A stretch of DNA of 39,930 nt from Candidatus Pelagibacter sp. TMED118 (GCA_002170205.2 NHFT02000002.1:1-39930); one strand, 5' to 3'. Counted from the stretch's first letter, positions 24,423 to 34,058 are shown. Made by a program: numbers and translations. The notes: generated from the sequence alone by a model not told the origin.

Positions 24423-25584
24423 ATTGTCCAAAAATAAAATCAACATAGGAATAATTTTAAATTTCGAAGCAAATAGTTGGTTAGGTGGTTACAATTATTA
24501 TTTAAATTTTTATAATCTAATAAAAAGAACTAATTGTAAATTGACAGTGTTTTGTAATAAAAATAATGCAAATCGCATATATAAAGATTTTAAATTAGCA
24601 AAAATAGTTGTCACAGATTATTTCTCTTACCCTAAAAAATTTTTAGGGATAAAATCAAAATTAAAAATATTAATTTTAGGTAGAGATTTAGAGACAGATA
24701 AATATTTAAACGATAATAATATTGATATTTTGGTTCTTTCAGGTTTTCTTGGAAAAAAATCTATCATTAAAAATATTCCTATAATATGGGATTTCCAAGA
24801 AATTATAAATCCTAAAAATTTTTCTTTAAAACAAATTCTGTTAAGAAAATTTAATAATTATATGTGTGCCAACCATTCCAACCATGTATTGTTAGGCACA
24901 AAACATGACAATAAAATTTTCAAAAAATATTACAAGTCTTCGAAAGTTAATAATTCGTATATAAATATGCCAGAAACACTAGTTAATTTTAAAATACTAA
25001 AAAAAGAAAAATTACAAAAATTATTCAAGTTGAATTTAAATAATTTTTTGATATTGCCAAATCAGTTTTGGAAACATAAAAATCATATATTGGTTTTAAA
25101 GGCCTTAAAAATAATAAAATATCGTTACAAAAAAAATATATTAATAGTATCTACAGGTCAAAAAAATGATTGGAGACATACACAGAATTTTTCTGAAATT
25201 AAAAAATTTATAAAAAAAAATAAATTAGAAAAAAATTTCAAAATATTAGGTGTGGTTAAGCACAATCAATTACTAAATTTGATTTTTTATTCTAAAGCAT
25301 TAATTAATCCTTCAAAAGCTGAGGGTGAGAGTGGATCTGTTGAAATTGCCAAAGCTTTCAATAAATATACTTTATTAAGTAATATTGATGTACATAGAGA
25401 GCAAAAAAAAAACAAAACTTTTTTATTTAATGTAAAAGATTACAAAAAATTGGCTAAATTAATATTAAGGGTTAATAATTTAGAAGTTCCAAAAAACATT
25501 AACCAAATAAATTATTTGAAATTACATAATAATTATATAAACAGGCAGAGAAATAAATACATACAACTATTAAAATTAAAATAA
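24385..25584 (+). CDS. Glycosyltransferase, GT4-like (GT-B fold)
   Basis: A 399-residue protein. After ~18 residues it reads INIGIILNFEANSWLGGYNYYLNF, the glycine-rich N-terminal start of a GT-B enzyme. Later come PNQFWKHKNH, KILGVVKHNQLLNLIFYSKALINPSKAEGESGSVEIAKAF, the nucleotide-sugar binding region with a variant of the E-x7-E motif. Donor and linkage are unknown. Start codons ATG at 24385 and 24391 are both possible; both overlap the methyltransferase gene, implying coupled translation. Confidence 0.8.
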   Translation: MVMEKIDIFTQNKLSKNKINIGIILNFEANSWLGGYNYYLNFYNLIKRTNCKLTVFCNKNNANRIYKDFKLAKIVVTDYFSYPKKFLGIKSKLKILILGRDLETDKYLNDNNIDILVLSGFLGKKSIIKNIPIIWDFQEIINPKNFSLKQILLRKFNNYMCANHSNHVLLGTKHDNKIFKKYYKSSKVNNSYINMPETLVNFKILKKEKLQKLFKLNLNNFLILPNQFWKHKNHILVLKALKIIKYRYKKNILIVSTGQKNDWRHTQNFSEIKKFIKKNKLEKNFKILGVVKHNQLLNLIFYSKALINPSKAEGESGSVEIAKAFNKYTLLSNIDVHREQKKNKTFLFNVKDYKKLAKLILRVNNLEVPKNINQINYLKLHNNYINRQRNKYIQLLKLK

Positions 25585-25588
25585 GAAA

Positions 25589-26599
25589 ATGATTATTAAT
25601 ACCATAAATGAATATTCTGAATTAAAATCGATGATTGTTGGAAATATTGATTTTGCAAATTGGCCAGAGGGGGATGATTATTTTGATGCAATGATTAATA
25701 GTGGTACTTTTGATGCAGAGTTAAGAAGGGGGCCAATTTTAAATTCGATAAAGGACCAGGCTAACAAAGATTTAGACTCCTTAGTCGAATTATTAGAAAA
25801 GGAAAATGTCAAAGTCTACAGACCCCAAAAAAAAAATTGGGAGTTGAAGTACACAAAATTTGGAAGAACAACAACAGGCATGCATTCTTATAGTACTAGA
25901 GATTTAATTCTGACACTTAATAATAAAGCTATTGAATGCCCCACACCTTATATTTCAAGACATCACGAATTTTTCGCATATGAAGAAATTAAAAAGAATG
26001 CAATTAAAGACGGATGTCATTGGATTAGTAGCTCTCTACCTGAAATGAGAGAAAGTGACTACACTATTAAAAAAGATAAATTAATTTTATCAGAGGAACA
26101 GCCGATATTTGATGCAGCGAATGTACTTAAATTTAACGACAAATTATTATATTTGATTTCGTGCACAGGAAATTATGCTGGTGCAAAATGGTTACAAAAA
26201 GTGGTTGGCAATGATTTTGAGGTTATTATTTGGGATGGTGTTTATTCTCATGCACATATCGACTCCACGATAAACTCATTAAATAAAAATACCATCATAT
26301 TAAATGGAAGCAGAGTTACGGAGAACAATTTACCAAAGTTTTTGAAGGATTTTAAAAAAATTTGGGTCAATGAACTGAATGCAAGAGAATTCTCAGGATA
26401 TCCTTATTCATCAAAATGGATAGGATTAAATATAATTTCATCTAATCCAGAGACTGTTTTTGTCGACTCAAATCAAAAAGAAATGACTGACAATCTTAGA
26501 GGAGAAGGTTTCAAAGTAATAAACACTCCCATGCACCATTCTCGAACTCTAGGCGGAGGTTTTCATTGTGTAACCTTAGATTTAGAGAGAGCTTATTAA
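25589..26599 (+). CDS. Amidinotransferase, glycine amidinotransferase (AGAT/StrB)-like
   Basis: A 336-residue protein that can be followed along human AGAT from memory: TRDLILTLNNKAIECP, then FDAANVL with D175 (AGAT D254), CTGNYAGAKWLQ, HAHIDSTIN with H223 (H303), SSKWIGLNI, and GGGFHCVTLD with nucleophile C327 (C407). All core catalytic residues are present. Such enzymes move an amidino group from arginine to an amine; StrB acts on an aminocyclitol. Set between two glycosyltransferases in a locus rich in amino-sugar genes, it may form a guanidino sugar (inference). The protein is less lysine/asparagine-rich than its neighbours. The family call is firm; the acceptor is unknown. Confidence 0.92.
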   Translation: MIINTINEYSELKSMIVGNIDFANWPEGDDYFDAMINSGTFDAELRRGPILNSIKDQANKDLDSLVELLEKENVKVYRPQKKNWELKYTKFGRTTTGMHSYSTRDLILTLNNKAIECPTPYISRHHEFFAYEEIKKNAIKDGCHWISSSLPEMRESDYTIKKDKLILSEEQPIFDAANVLKFNDKLLYLISCTGNYAGAKWLQKVVGNDFEVIIWDGVYSHAHIDSTINSLNKNTIILNGSRVTENNLPKFLKDFKKIWVNELNAREFSGYPYSSKWIGLNIISSNPETVFVDSNQKEMTDNLRGEGFKVINTPMHHSRTLGGGFHCVTLDLERAY

Positions 26600-26611
26600 A
26601 CATGAAAATAA

Positions 26612-27712
26612 ATGAATAATGTTATTTTTGATTACAAAGTTTTTTTTGAACAACCTTTAGGCGGAGCTTCAAAATATATTTTTGAATTAAACAAAGAGTT
26701 AAATAATCTTAAAATTCAATCAAAAATTATTAGCCCCTTTCATATAAATAAGTATTTAAATAATAACAATCTTTCTGTAAGTTATTTTAAATTTGACGAT
26801 CATTATCCAAGATTTACAAGGAAATTTTTAGAAAATTTTAATAAAAATTATATAAAGAGATATTTAAGAAAAAATTCTATTGATTTAATTCATTTTACAT
26901 TATCGAATGAAAACTATTTAAAAAAATTTACAGGTAAAAAAGTAGTTACTGTATATGACCTAATACACGAAAAGTTTAGTAATTTTTATGATCTACCTGA
27001 AAATTATATTTCAAAAAAACAAGAGTTATTGCAAGAAATGGATCATATTATATGTATCTCAGAAAATACTAAAAAAGATTTACTAAATTATTATAATATG
27101 GATGATAAAAAAGTTAGCGTAACTCACTTGGCAGTATCTAATTATAATTTAAATACATCAAAAGATATATATTTTAAAATAAATAAACCATTTATTTTGT
27201 TTGTAGGTCACAGAAAAAGATACAAAAATTTTATTAATTTTATAAATGCATACAGTAAATCAAAAAAAATAAAAAAAAATTATAATATAATTTGTTTTGG
27301 CAATGATAGATTTGACAATGCCGAAAAAAATATAATTAAGTCTCTAAAAATTGAAGAAAAAATTTATTTTGAAACAGGTGATGATTCTAAACTTAAACAA
27401 TTTTATGAAAAATCCTCTTTGTTTGTATTTCCATCATTGTACGAAGGTTTTGGGTTGCCATTGCTAGAGGCAATGAAATATGGTTGCCCAGTTTGTTGCT
27501 CGTCTACTAGTTCTTTGTTAGAAATAGGATCAGATGCAGTTGAATATTTTGATCCAAACAACATAGACTCGATTATTGCTTCTATGGAAAAGGTTTTATT
27601 TTCAGAAGACTATAGAAAAAGTCTTATTAAAAAAGGGTATAATAATATAATTAATTTTACCTGGGAGAGATGTGCTATTAATACTCTAAACATTTATAAA
27701 AAAATAATTTGA
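26612..27712 (+). CDS. Glycosyltransferase family 4 protein
   Basis: A 366-residue GT-B glycosyltransferase. N-terminal FDYKVFFEQPLGGASKYIFEL gives the acceptor-side glycine loop; VTVYDLIHEKF near 112-122 and ICISENTKKDLL near 147 are typical of mannosyltransferase-like GT4 members. The donor site has FVGHRKRYKNF, then FVFPSLYEGFGLPLLEAM at 271-288 with E278 and E286. It probably adds a mannose-type or related sugar on the cytoplasmic face. Its stop overlaps the TTG start of the following dehydratase gene (TTGA). Confidence 0.9.
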   Translation: MNNVIFDYKVFFEQPLGGASKYIFELNKELNNLKIQSKIISPFHINKYLNNNNLSVSYFKFDDHYPRFTRKFLENFNKNYIKRYLRKNSIDLIHFTLSNENYLKKFTGKKVVTVYDLIHEKFSNFYDLPENYISKKQELLQEMDHIICISENTKKDLLNYYNMDDKKVSVTHLAVSNYNLNTSKDIYFKINKPFILFVGHRKRYKNFINFINAYSKSKKIKKNYNIICFGNDRFDNAEKNIIKSLKIEEKIYFETGDDSKLKQFYEKSSLFVFPSLYEGFGLPLLEAMKYGCPVCCSSTSSLLEIGSDAVEYFDPNNIDSIIASMEKVLFSEDYRKSLIKKGYNNIINFTWERCAINTLNIYKKII

Positions 27713-28644
27713 AAAATAAAACTGCAGTTATAATAGGGGTAACAGGTCAAGATGGTTCCTTATTGTCTAGTTTGCTTCTGAAAAAGAGGTATAAAGTAAT
27801 TGGAACAACTACATCTAATAAAACAAAAAGTTTAAAAAAATTAAATATTTTAAATAAAATAGATTTAATATTTAAAAAAAAATACAATCAAATATTTTTC
27901 AGAAATTTATTAAATAGAAAACATGTTAAGGAAGTTTACTTTTTTTCAGGTCAATCCTCAGTTTCCAAATCGGAGAAACTTAATCACACAACCTTAGATA
28001 GTAATCTAGATCCACTGATTGATTTACTTGAAGTTTTGAGAAAAAATAAAAAAAAAATTAAGTTAATTAATGCGGTGTCTAGTGAAATGTTTGGAAATTC
28101 CAAAAAAAAAATTAACGAAATGTCCAAACTAAACCCCGAAAGCTTCTATGGTTTGGCAAAATGTATTAGTTTTGAAATTTCAAAAAGTTACAGGTCACAG
28201 TTTGGAATTAATATTTGTAATTTAATTTTGTTTAATCACGAGTCAAATTTAAGACCGCCAAATTTTGTTATACGAAAATTGGTTTCTGAAGTAAAAAAGA
28301 TTAAACAGAATAAGAATTTTAAAAAAAAAATAATAGTTGGGAATATAAATATTAAAAGGGATTGGGGCTATGCTAAAGAATATGTAGCATTCATGAATAA
28401 AGTTGCGAAATCAAAATTTTGTGATGATTATATTGTTGCAACTGGTAAAACCTACAAACTTAAAGATGTTATAAATAAACTGTTTGAACATAATAAATTA
28501 AATATTAAAAATAATTTGGAAATCTCACCAAAATATTTTAGAAAAAATGAAATTGTTCAAAATTATGCAGATATTTCGAAAATCAAAAAAACATTTAAAT
28601 GGCAACCCAAACAAAATATTCTTAAATTTATTACAGATTTATAA
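27709..28644 (+). CDS. GDP-mannose 4,6-dehydratase-like SDR
   Basis: A 311-residue extended SDR similar to GMD: GVTGQDGSLLSSLLL at 10-24, FFSGQSSVSKSE, SSEMFGN with the catalytic Ser/Glu, SFYGLAK (YxxxK), LILFNHESNLRPPNFVIRKL and RDWGYAKEYV, each matching a GMD motif. GMD proteins usually have about 345-370 residues; this one is shorter, mainly between the cofactor loop and the SGQSS motif. It would make a GDP-4-keto-6-deoxy sugar, a precursor for fucose or perosamine. The start is TTG at 27709, overlapping the previous stop. No fucose synthase (Fcl) is visible, which leaves the aminotransferase route. Confidence 0.8.
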   Translation: MKNKTAVIIGVTGQDGSLLSSLLLKKRYKVIGTTTSNKTKSLKKLNILNKIDLIFKKKYNQIFFRNLLNRKHVKEVYFFSGQSSVSKSEKLNHTTLDSNLDPLIDLLEVLRKNKKKIKLINAVSSEMFGNSKKKINEMSKLNPESFYGLAKCISFEISKSYRSQFGINICNLILFNHESNLRPPNFVIRKLVSEVKKIKQNKNFKKKIIVGNINIKRDWGYAKEYVAFMNKVAKSKFCDDYIVATGKTYKLKDVINKLFEHNKLNIKNNLEISPKYFRKNEIVQNYADISKIKKTFKWQPKQNILKFITDL

Positions 28645-28647
28645 AGT

Positions 28648-29613
28648 ATGAACAATAAGATTTTTATCACAGGTGTTTGTGGATTTATAGGATATTCTGT
28701 TTCTGAATATTATCTTAAAAAAGGCTATAAAATTTTGGGTATAGATAATTTAAACTCTTATTACCCAATAAAATATAAAAAGTTAAGATTAAAAAATTTG
28801 CTAAAATACAAAAATTTTAAATTTATAAAAATAGATTTAAATAATAGAGCTAAAATTTCCCCTATTTTTAAAAAAAATAAAATTAATTCCGTATTTCATT
28901 TCGCTGCTCAAGCTGGCGTAAGATATTCCCAAGTTGAGCCCAAAGAATATTTTAAATGTAATATTAAAGGTTTTATAAATTTATTAGATGAATGTGAAAA
29001 AAATAAAATTAAGAAGATTATGTATGCAAGTTCAAGTTCAGTATATGGTGAACAGAAAAAATATCCAGTAAAAGAAAATTTTAAACTTAACCCTAAAAAT
29101 ATATATGCTAAAACTAAATATTTAAATGAGGTAATTGCTGAATTTTATTCAAAAAGAAGGCGTGTTAAAATAGTTGGTCTAAGATTATTTACTGTTTATG
29201 GAGAATGGGGCAGGCCTGACATGCTTTTATTTAAAATTTTTAAAAGTTTTTTTTCAAAAAAAGAATTTTATTTGAACAATAATGGTAACCATTACAGAGA
29301 CTTTACTTATATTCAGGATGTCTTAAAAATGATAGATTTAATTAATAAAAAAAAATTACCTTATAATCATAATATATTTAACATATGTTCCAAAAGTACA
29401 ATTTACGTAAAATCACTTATAAATGAAATAAATAAAATTATATATATCAGATTTAAAAAAGTTAAAAGAAACCCCTTAGATGTCTATAAAACTAATGGAG
29501 AAAATAATAAATTTATAAAAAATATAAAAAAAATACATTTTACTAAAATTAAGTCTGTATTACCGCAATTAATTGAGTGGTATAAAAATAATAAAATTTA
29601 TAAATATCACTAG
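28648..29613 (+). CDS. NAD-dependent epimerase, UDP-glucuronate 4-epimerase-like
   Basis: A 321-residue extended SDR. It has GVCGFIGYSVSEYYLKKGY with the GxxGxxG cofactor loop, IDNLNSYY, HFAAQAGVRYSQVEP, ASSSSVYGEQKKYPV, YAKTK (YxxxK), RLFTVYGEWGRPDM and HYRDFTYIQDV. The AQAGVRYS and YGEWGRPDM combination is that of UDP-glucuronate 4-epimerases (LpsL/GalE-type). It would supply galacturonate. With the AsnB-type genes at the island's start this could feed a uronamide (inference). It is the last gene of the long plus block; its stop directly abuts the convergent gene's stop. Confidence 0.87.
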   Translation: MNNKIFITGVCGFIGYSVSEYYLKKGYKILGIDNLNSYYPIKYKKLRLKNLLKYKNFKFIKIDLNNRAKISPIFKKNKINSVFHFAAQAGVRYSQVEPKEYFKCNIKGFINLLDECEKNKIKKIMYASSSSVYGEQKKYPVKENFKLNPKNIYAKTKYLNEVIAEFYSKRRRVKIVGLRLFTVYGEWGRPDMLLFKIFKSFFSKKEFYLNNNGNHYRDFTYIQDVLKMIDLINKKKLPYNHNIFNICSKSTIYVKSLINEINKIIYIRFKKVKRNPLDVYKTNGENNKFIKNIKKIHFTKIKSVLPQLIEWYKNNKIYKYH

Positions 29614-30408
29614 TTAATCATTCATCTTTTTGAAATTAAAAAAAATCTTTAAAAAGAATATAAATAGCAACGAAAGAATATTTTGTCCGTTATCCTTTCT
29701 TATCAATAATTCTTCAAGTGTACGTTCAAACATTGGCACCCTACTTGAAAAACCTCCTCTAGCAAAAATTCCGAAAATTTCGTTTTTTTTTGTACTCACA
29801 CCCTTAAATTTTTTTTTAACTATCATTCTATAAAAATAATCATAATCTGAAGATATTTTGTATTTAGTATTATATTTTCCTAAGGCTTTAGCTGCATGTT
29901 TTTTTATAAAAAAACCAGTGCTATGACTAGAATAAAAACCCCAACTGAAGAAGATTTTCCATGGTTTATACCCGTAAAGTATTCCATAATGTTTTCTTAC
30001 AGATCCAAAAAAAAAGTCAGAGCTTGGATAATTATGATAATATTTTGTCAAAAATCTGAAAGCATCTTTTGTATAAATATCGCTAGAGTTAACTATACCA
30101 ATCAAATCACCAGTTGCAAAAGAAAGTCCTCTATTAAACCCGTGATAAATTCCTTTATCTTTTTTGCTGTCATATTTATGTATATATCTTTTATATTTTT
30201 TTATAATCGATTTAGTCCTATCTGTAGAACCACCATCTATAACAATATATTCTAAATTCTTATAATTTTGTTTTAATACACTTTTAATTGTTTTTTCAAT
30301 GCCTTTTTCATCATTTAAAACGGATGTTATTATTGTTATTTTTGGTAATTTTCTATTCTCTTCCACTATTTTTTCCGTCCTTGTATTAAGGATAAATACT
30401 TTTGACAA
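29614..30408 (-). CDS. Glycosyltransferase family 2 protein
   Basis: A 264-residue GT-A enzyme: ITIITSVLNDEKGIEKTIKS, EYIVIDGGSTDRT near 54-65, KGIYHGFNRGLSFATGD and a VNSSDIY segment at 106-112, where most relatives have a LNSDD-type metal motif. The late SSDYDYFYRM is the usual acceptor-side ED-like motif. It resembles WcaA/colanic acid-type transferases. The start at 30408 overlaps the upstream gene by 43 bases; the family fold only begins at about residue 22, so a later non-ATG start is possible. Confidence 0.85.
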   Translation of the reverse strand: MSKVFILNTRTEKIVEENRKLPKITIITSVLNDEKGIEKTIKSVLKQNYKNLEYIVIDGGSTDRTKSIIKKYKRYIHKYDSKKDKGIYHGFNRGLSFATGDLIGIVNSSDIYTKDAFRFLTKYYHNYPSSDFFFGSVRKHYGILYGYKPWKIFFSWGFYSSHSTGFFIKKHAAKALGKYNTKYKISSDYDYFYRMIVKKKFKGVSTKKNEIFGIFARGGFSSRVPMFERTLEELLIRKDNGQNILSLLFIFFLKIFFNFKKMND

Positions 30409-31478
30409 TTTGCTTCATAATTAAATCTTTTAAGACTTTTATAACCTAAATTAATCATTTTTTTTATATTCTGCTTATTTTTTAACTTTTTATAGTCCCA
30501 AATTTTTTTTGTAAGATCCTTTGAATCTCCAACTCTAAAAAGATACCCATATTTACCATTATTTAAAATTTCTTTTGGTCCCGTGGGACAGTTTGAGGAT
30601 ATTATAAAAACTCTTAAACACATTGCTTCTAGTAGAACATTTGGTAAACCCTCATATCTTGAAGTTAAAATTAATAAATCAGAAAGTTTAATATATTTAT
30701 ACGGATTTTTCTGAAAATTTAAAATTTTAACTTTATTACCTAATTTATTTTTTGACAAAAAGTTTTGAATAAGCTTTCTATTTGGTCCAAAACCCATAAT
30801 TATAAGTTTGCAATTTATTTTACTAGATATTTTGTTGAACGACTCAAGCAAAGTCATGTGATCTTTTTGATCAGTAAATCTTGCAACATTAATAATTTTA
30901 AGAGCTTTTTTATCATTAAAAAAATCAAATTTTATCTTCTCTTTACTTTTTATTAAAATTTCTTGCTTGTTTAGTGGATTATATATTTTTTTTGATTTTA
31001 ACTTTAGAATTTTATTGAATTCATTTTTAAAATCATCGCTGTTAACTACAATATTATCTACACTTTTTAAAAAAAATCTGAAAATCCATTTTTTTACTAA
31101 ACCATGCGACCAACCTGAAGGCGAAGAATTAGATCTTACAATTAATCTAAATTTAAAAATTTTGTGAAGAATAGCACAATAAACATTTGCTTGAAAAGAA
31201 AAAACTGTACAATCATAAATTCTTAAAAATTGAAATACTAATATCAAAAGACATCTAAAATATTTGTAATATTTACTTTCTTTTAAATTCGAATTTGTAA
31301 CATTTATTATTTTTATTTTTTTGTTGAAAAATTTGTTAAATTTATTGTCATAAGTTATCAAATATATATTATCTAAATGTTTGGCTAAATAGTCTGAAAT
31401 TAAAATTAAATTTTTTTCAACTCCACCGCCGTCTATTGATGGCATAAACAAAATTATTTTTTTTTGGCCATTTTCCAT
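30366..31478 (-). CDS. Glycosyltransferase family 4 protein
   Basis: A 370-residue GT-B enzyme. The N-terminal segment ILFMPSIDGGGVEKNLILISDYL is a classic GT4 start. Further on are VNSDDFKNEF, NVARFTDQKDHMTLLESF, IMGFGPNRKLIQNFL and LTSRYEGLPNVLLEAMCLRV with the E-x7-E donor motif, then SSNCPTGPKEIL. This last pattern is common in transferases of GalNAc/GlcNAc type sugars. It overlaps the upstream methyltransferase by 25 bases and the downstream GT2 by 43, so the three are one translational unit. Confidence 0.9.
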   Translation of the reverse strand: MENGQKKIILFMPSIDGGGVEKNLILISDYLAKHLDNIYLITYDNKFNKFFNKKIKIINVTNSNLKESKYYKYFRCLLILVFQFLRIYDCTVFSFQANVYCAILHKIFKFRLIVRSNSSPSGWSHGLVKKWIFRFFLKSVDNIVVNSDDFKNEFNKILKLKSKKIYNPLNKQEILIKSKEKIKFDFFNDKKALKIINVARFTDQKDHMTLLESFNKISSKINCKLIIMGFGPNRKLIQNFLSKNKLGNKVKILNFQKNPYKYIKLSDLLILTSRYEGLPNVLLEAMCLRVFIISSNCPTGPKEILNNGKYGYLFRVGDSKDLTKKIWDYKKLKNKQNIKKMINLGYKSLKRFNYEANCQKYLSLIQGRKK

Positions 31479-32086
31479 AAAGTTCGTAAAAGGTTTTTCA
31501 TACTCAATTCCCTAGTTCTCAAGATTATTTTCTTATTCAACTTATTTTCATTTATTTTTTTTATAATAGCTAACCCAGATGACAAAAATTTAAATTCTAG
31601 TTCGAAATTATTTGTATTATTGTTATATATGTCTAATACTCTGTTAAAGGTTTCTTTATTGTTTATTTCGCAGTAAAAATTATTATTTTTTTTTTCAGTC
31701 GTATATGGAAGATGAGATATATCATCAATAACAAAATATCCTCCATTTTTGAGTAAATCAAAATACAAATATAAAATTTTTTCTACGTGATTGGCTTCAT
31801 GCAAAGAATCTAAATAAATTAAGTCAAATTTTTTTGGCAACTGATCGATATAGTTCTCAAGATTTTTGTCACTATCTTTAATAAATTTCCATTTTTTATT
31901 ATTAGAAACATTCGAATAGTCTAATATGTCTACAGAATATAATTCACCGTTATTTTTTTCGCACACATCTATAAATTTTTTTGTTGAGATTCCGTCTCTT
32001 ACACCCATTTCAAATATTACTGGGTTTGTTATTTTATTTATTAAAGGTAATATGTATTTGTCTATTTTTTCATGATAACTATTCAT
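31454..32086 (-). CDS. Class I SAM methyltransferase (Methyltransf_24-like)
   Basis: A 210-residue protein with VIFEMGVRDGISTKKF (motif I), LYSVDIL, KKFDLIYLDSLHEANHVEKIL and LLKNGGYFVIDDI. The DSLHEANHVxxxL form is that of small Methyltransf_24-type enzymes in polysaccharide and antibiotic clusters. It may O-methylate a sugar or, less likely, process an amino acid. It is the first gene of its minus-strand block, divergent from the plus-strand GT4 at 32145 with 58 bases between. Confidence 0.82.
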   Translation of the reverse strand: MNSYHEKIDKYILPLINKITNPVIFEMGVRDGISTKKFIDVCEKNNGELYSVDILDYSNVSNNKKWKFIKDSDKNLENYIDQLPKKFDLIYLDSLHEANHVEKILYLYFDLLKNGGYFVIDDISHLPYTTEKKNNNFYCEINNKETFNRVLDIYNNNTNNFELEFKFLSSGLAIIKKINENKLNKKIILRTRELSMKNLLRTLWKMAKKK

Positions 32087-32144
32087 TTAAATAATAAATT
32101 TATTTTTTTTTTTGATATTATATATATAGATAAAGAGTTAAAAA
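32087..32144. promoter_or_regulatory. Divergent promoter region (methyltransferase / GT4)
   Basis: These 58 A+T-rich bases separate two divergent starts. TATATATAGA at about 32120-32130 contains TATA-type -10 candidates for the plus strand. No certain -35 can be chosen in this composition. Confidence 0.3.
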
Positions 32145-33287
32145 TTGCAAAATCATATTAAAAAAAAAATATTCTACTGGTCTCCAGGATTTGTACATAT
32201 AGCTACATTTAAAGCGGTAATTAATTCTGCTTTTAGCATTAATAAATATTCTAATGACAAAGTATCTTTTTTGTTAAACTTCTTTGGAGAATTTAATCCT
32301 TATTTTGATCAGATTGAGAAAAAAAAATTAAATTTAATAAATTTCTATAATGAAAAAATTATTAAATTTTTTCCAAGATATGGATTTATAAATAGCAGAG
32401 TTTCTTTTTTGCTAATTTTTATTTTATCATTTTTTGTTTTAAAAAAAAAACTTGATCAAGAAAAGCCAGAGTATTTAATAATTCATCAAATCAGCTCTTT
32501 GCCTCTAATTCTATTGATATTTTTTAAATTTAAAACTAAGTTTGTTTTGAGAATTTCTGGTTATCCAAAACTAAATTTTATTAGAAAAAATCTTTGGAAA
32601 TTTGCTTTGAAGAAAATACACTCAGTAACATGTCCTACAAAACTAACTGTTAACAAATTAATTAATGAAAAAATTGTTGATAACGAAAAGATTTTTTTAT
32701 TATATGATCCAATTATAGAGGTAAATATTAACAAAAAAAAAAATTTCAAAAAAGAAAACTTTCTTTTATCAATAGGAAGGTTGACAAAACAGAAAAATTT
32801 TATCTTTTTATGCAAATGTATTTTCAACTTAAAGAAAAAAGGTTTTTCTAACTTAATTTTATATATTGCTGGCGAGGGAGGAGAAGAACAAAAAAAAATC
32901 AATAGGTATATCCATAACAATGATTTGAAAAAAAACATTTTCTTAATAGGGCATAAAAAAAATATTTATGATTATATATCTAGAGCAAGAGCAGTAATAA
33001 TTCCTTCCTTGTATGAGGACCCTGGTTTCGTTTTAATTGAAGCAGCTTATTTAAGAACGTTAGTAATTTCCAGCGATTGTATTAATGGTCCACGTGAAAT
33101 TATAAAAAAAAATGTAAATGGAATTCAGTTTCAAAGTGACAACATTGAGAGTTTTTTATTTGAATATTCTAAATTCGATAAATTAAAAATAGATGATATT
33201 AATTTAATTATTAAAAAAAACTTTTTGAAAATAAAAGAATTTACTGTTTATAATCATTTTAAAAATTTAAATAAAATACTTTGCTAA
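32145..33287 (+). CDS. Glycosyltransferase family 4 protein
   Basis: A 380-residue GT-B enzyme. It has a hydrophobic stretch at ~85-100 and ~118-130 that may bind the membrane face, FVLRISGYPKLNF in the N-domain, then FLLSIGRLTKQKNFIFL, YIAGEGGEEQKKI, RARAVIIPSLYEDPGFVLIEAAYL (E-x7-E region) and SSDCINGPREII. The start is TTG at 32145; no ATG lies between it and the conserved IFYWSPGF. The next gene follows after 4 bases. Confidence 0.88.
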   Translation: MQNHIKKKIFYWSPGFVHIATFKAVINSAFSINKYSNDKVSFLLNFFGEFNPYFDQIEKKKLNLINFYNEKIIKFFPRYGFINSRVSFLLIFILSFFVLKKKLDQEKPEYLIIHQISSLPLILLIFFKFKTKFVLRISGYPKLNFIRKNLWKFALKKIHSVTCPTKLTVNKLINEKIVDNEKIFLLYDPIIEVNINKKKNFKKENFLLSIGRLTKQKNFIFLCKCIFNLKKKGFSNLILYIAGEGGEEQKKINRYIHNNDLKKNIFLIGHKKNIYDYISRARAVIIPSLYEDPGFVLIEAAYLRTLVISSDCINGPREIIKKNVNGIQFQSDNIESFLFEYSKFDKLKIDDINLIIKKNFLKIKEFTVYNHFKNLNKILC

Positions 33288-33291
33288 ATTT

Positions 33292-34044
33292 ATGAGTCAA
33301 AAAAAAGTTTCAGTAATTATGCCTTATTATAAAAAAAAAAAATATTTTTTTCAAAGTTTTATGAGTGCTGTACGTCAAACCTATAAAAATATTGAAATTA
33401 TAATAATCTACGATGATGTGAATAAAATTGATTTAGATTTTTTAAAAAAAAAGACAAAAAATTTTAAGAAAATTAAGATAATCAACAATAGAAAAAATTT
33501 AGGTGCGGGTCATTCAAGAAATAGAGGTATTAGAATATCAAATGGATTTTATATTGCATTCTTAGACTGTGATGATATTTGGCACAAATCGAAACTAGAA
33601 AAACAAATATCATTTATGAATAAGCATTCAGTCGATTTTTCATATACTTCATTTTACGTAATCAATAACTTTAGAAAAATTAAAAAAATAAGAAAAGTAA
33701 CTAATGAAATTTCTTACGAAAGACTATGCCGTGGATGTGATATTGGCTTAAGCACGGTAGTTGTTAAAAAAAATATTAAAAAAAAATTAATTTTTTCTAA
33801 CTTAAAAACTCAGGAAGATTTTTGTTTATGGTTAGATTTACTTAAAAAAGGCGTAAAATTTAGGTCTTTTGACATACCTTTAAGTTATTGGAGAGAATTA
33901 CCGAATTCATTATCATCAGATAGTGTTCAAAAGGTAAAAGATTGTTTTAGATTATTTTATTACTATCAGAATATGAATTTTTTGCGATCCATATATCAAG
34001 TTATTATTGTTAGTCTTAACAAAATGCTTAAAAATGTTAAATAA
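33292..34044 (+). CDS. Glycosyltransferase family 2 protein
   Basis: A 250-residue GT-A enzyme: VSVIMPYYKKKKYFFQSFMSAVRQTYKNIEIIIIYDD, NLGAGHSRNRGIRISNGFYIAFLDCDD with the metal-binding DCDD at 92-95, and the catalytic-side TQEDFCLWLDLLKKG near 175. The order matches bacterial LPS/capsule GT2 transferases. A 12-A run at 33331-33342 encodes part of the KKKK stretch and is in frame. It sits between a GT4 gene and the WecA-like gene with gaps of 4 and 14 bases. Confidence 0.9.
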   Translation: MSQKKVSVIMPYYKKKKYFFQSFMSAVRQTYKNIEIIIIYDDVNKIDLDFLKKKTKNFKKIKIINNRKNLGAGHSRNRGIRISNGFYIAFLDCDDIWHKSKLEKQISFMNKHSVDFSYTSFYVINNFRKIKKIRKVTNEISYERLCRGCDIGLSTVVVKKNIKKKLIFSNLKTQEDFCLWLDLLKKGVKFRSFDIPLSYWRELPNSLSSDSVQKVKDCFRLFYYYQNMNFLRSIYQVIIVSLNKMLKNVK

Positions 34045-34058
34045 AATTTGTATTAAAA

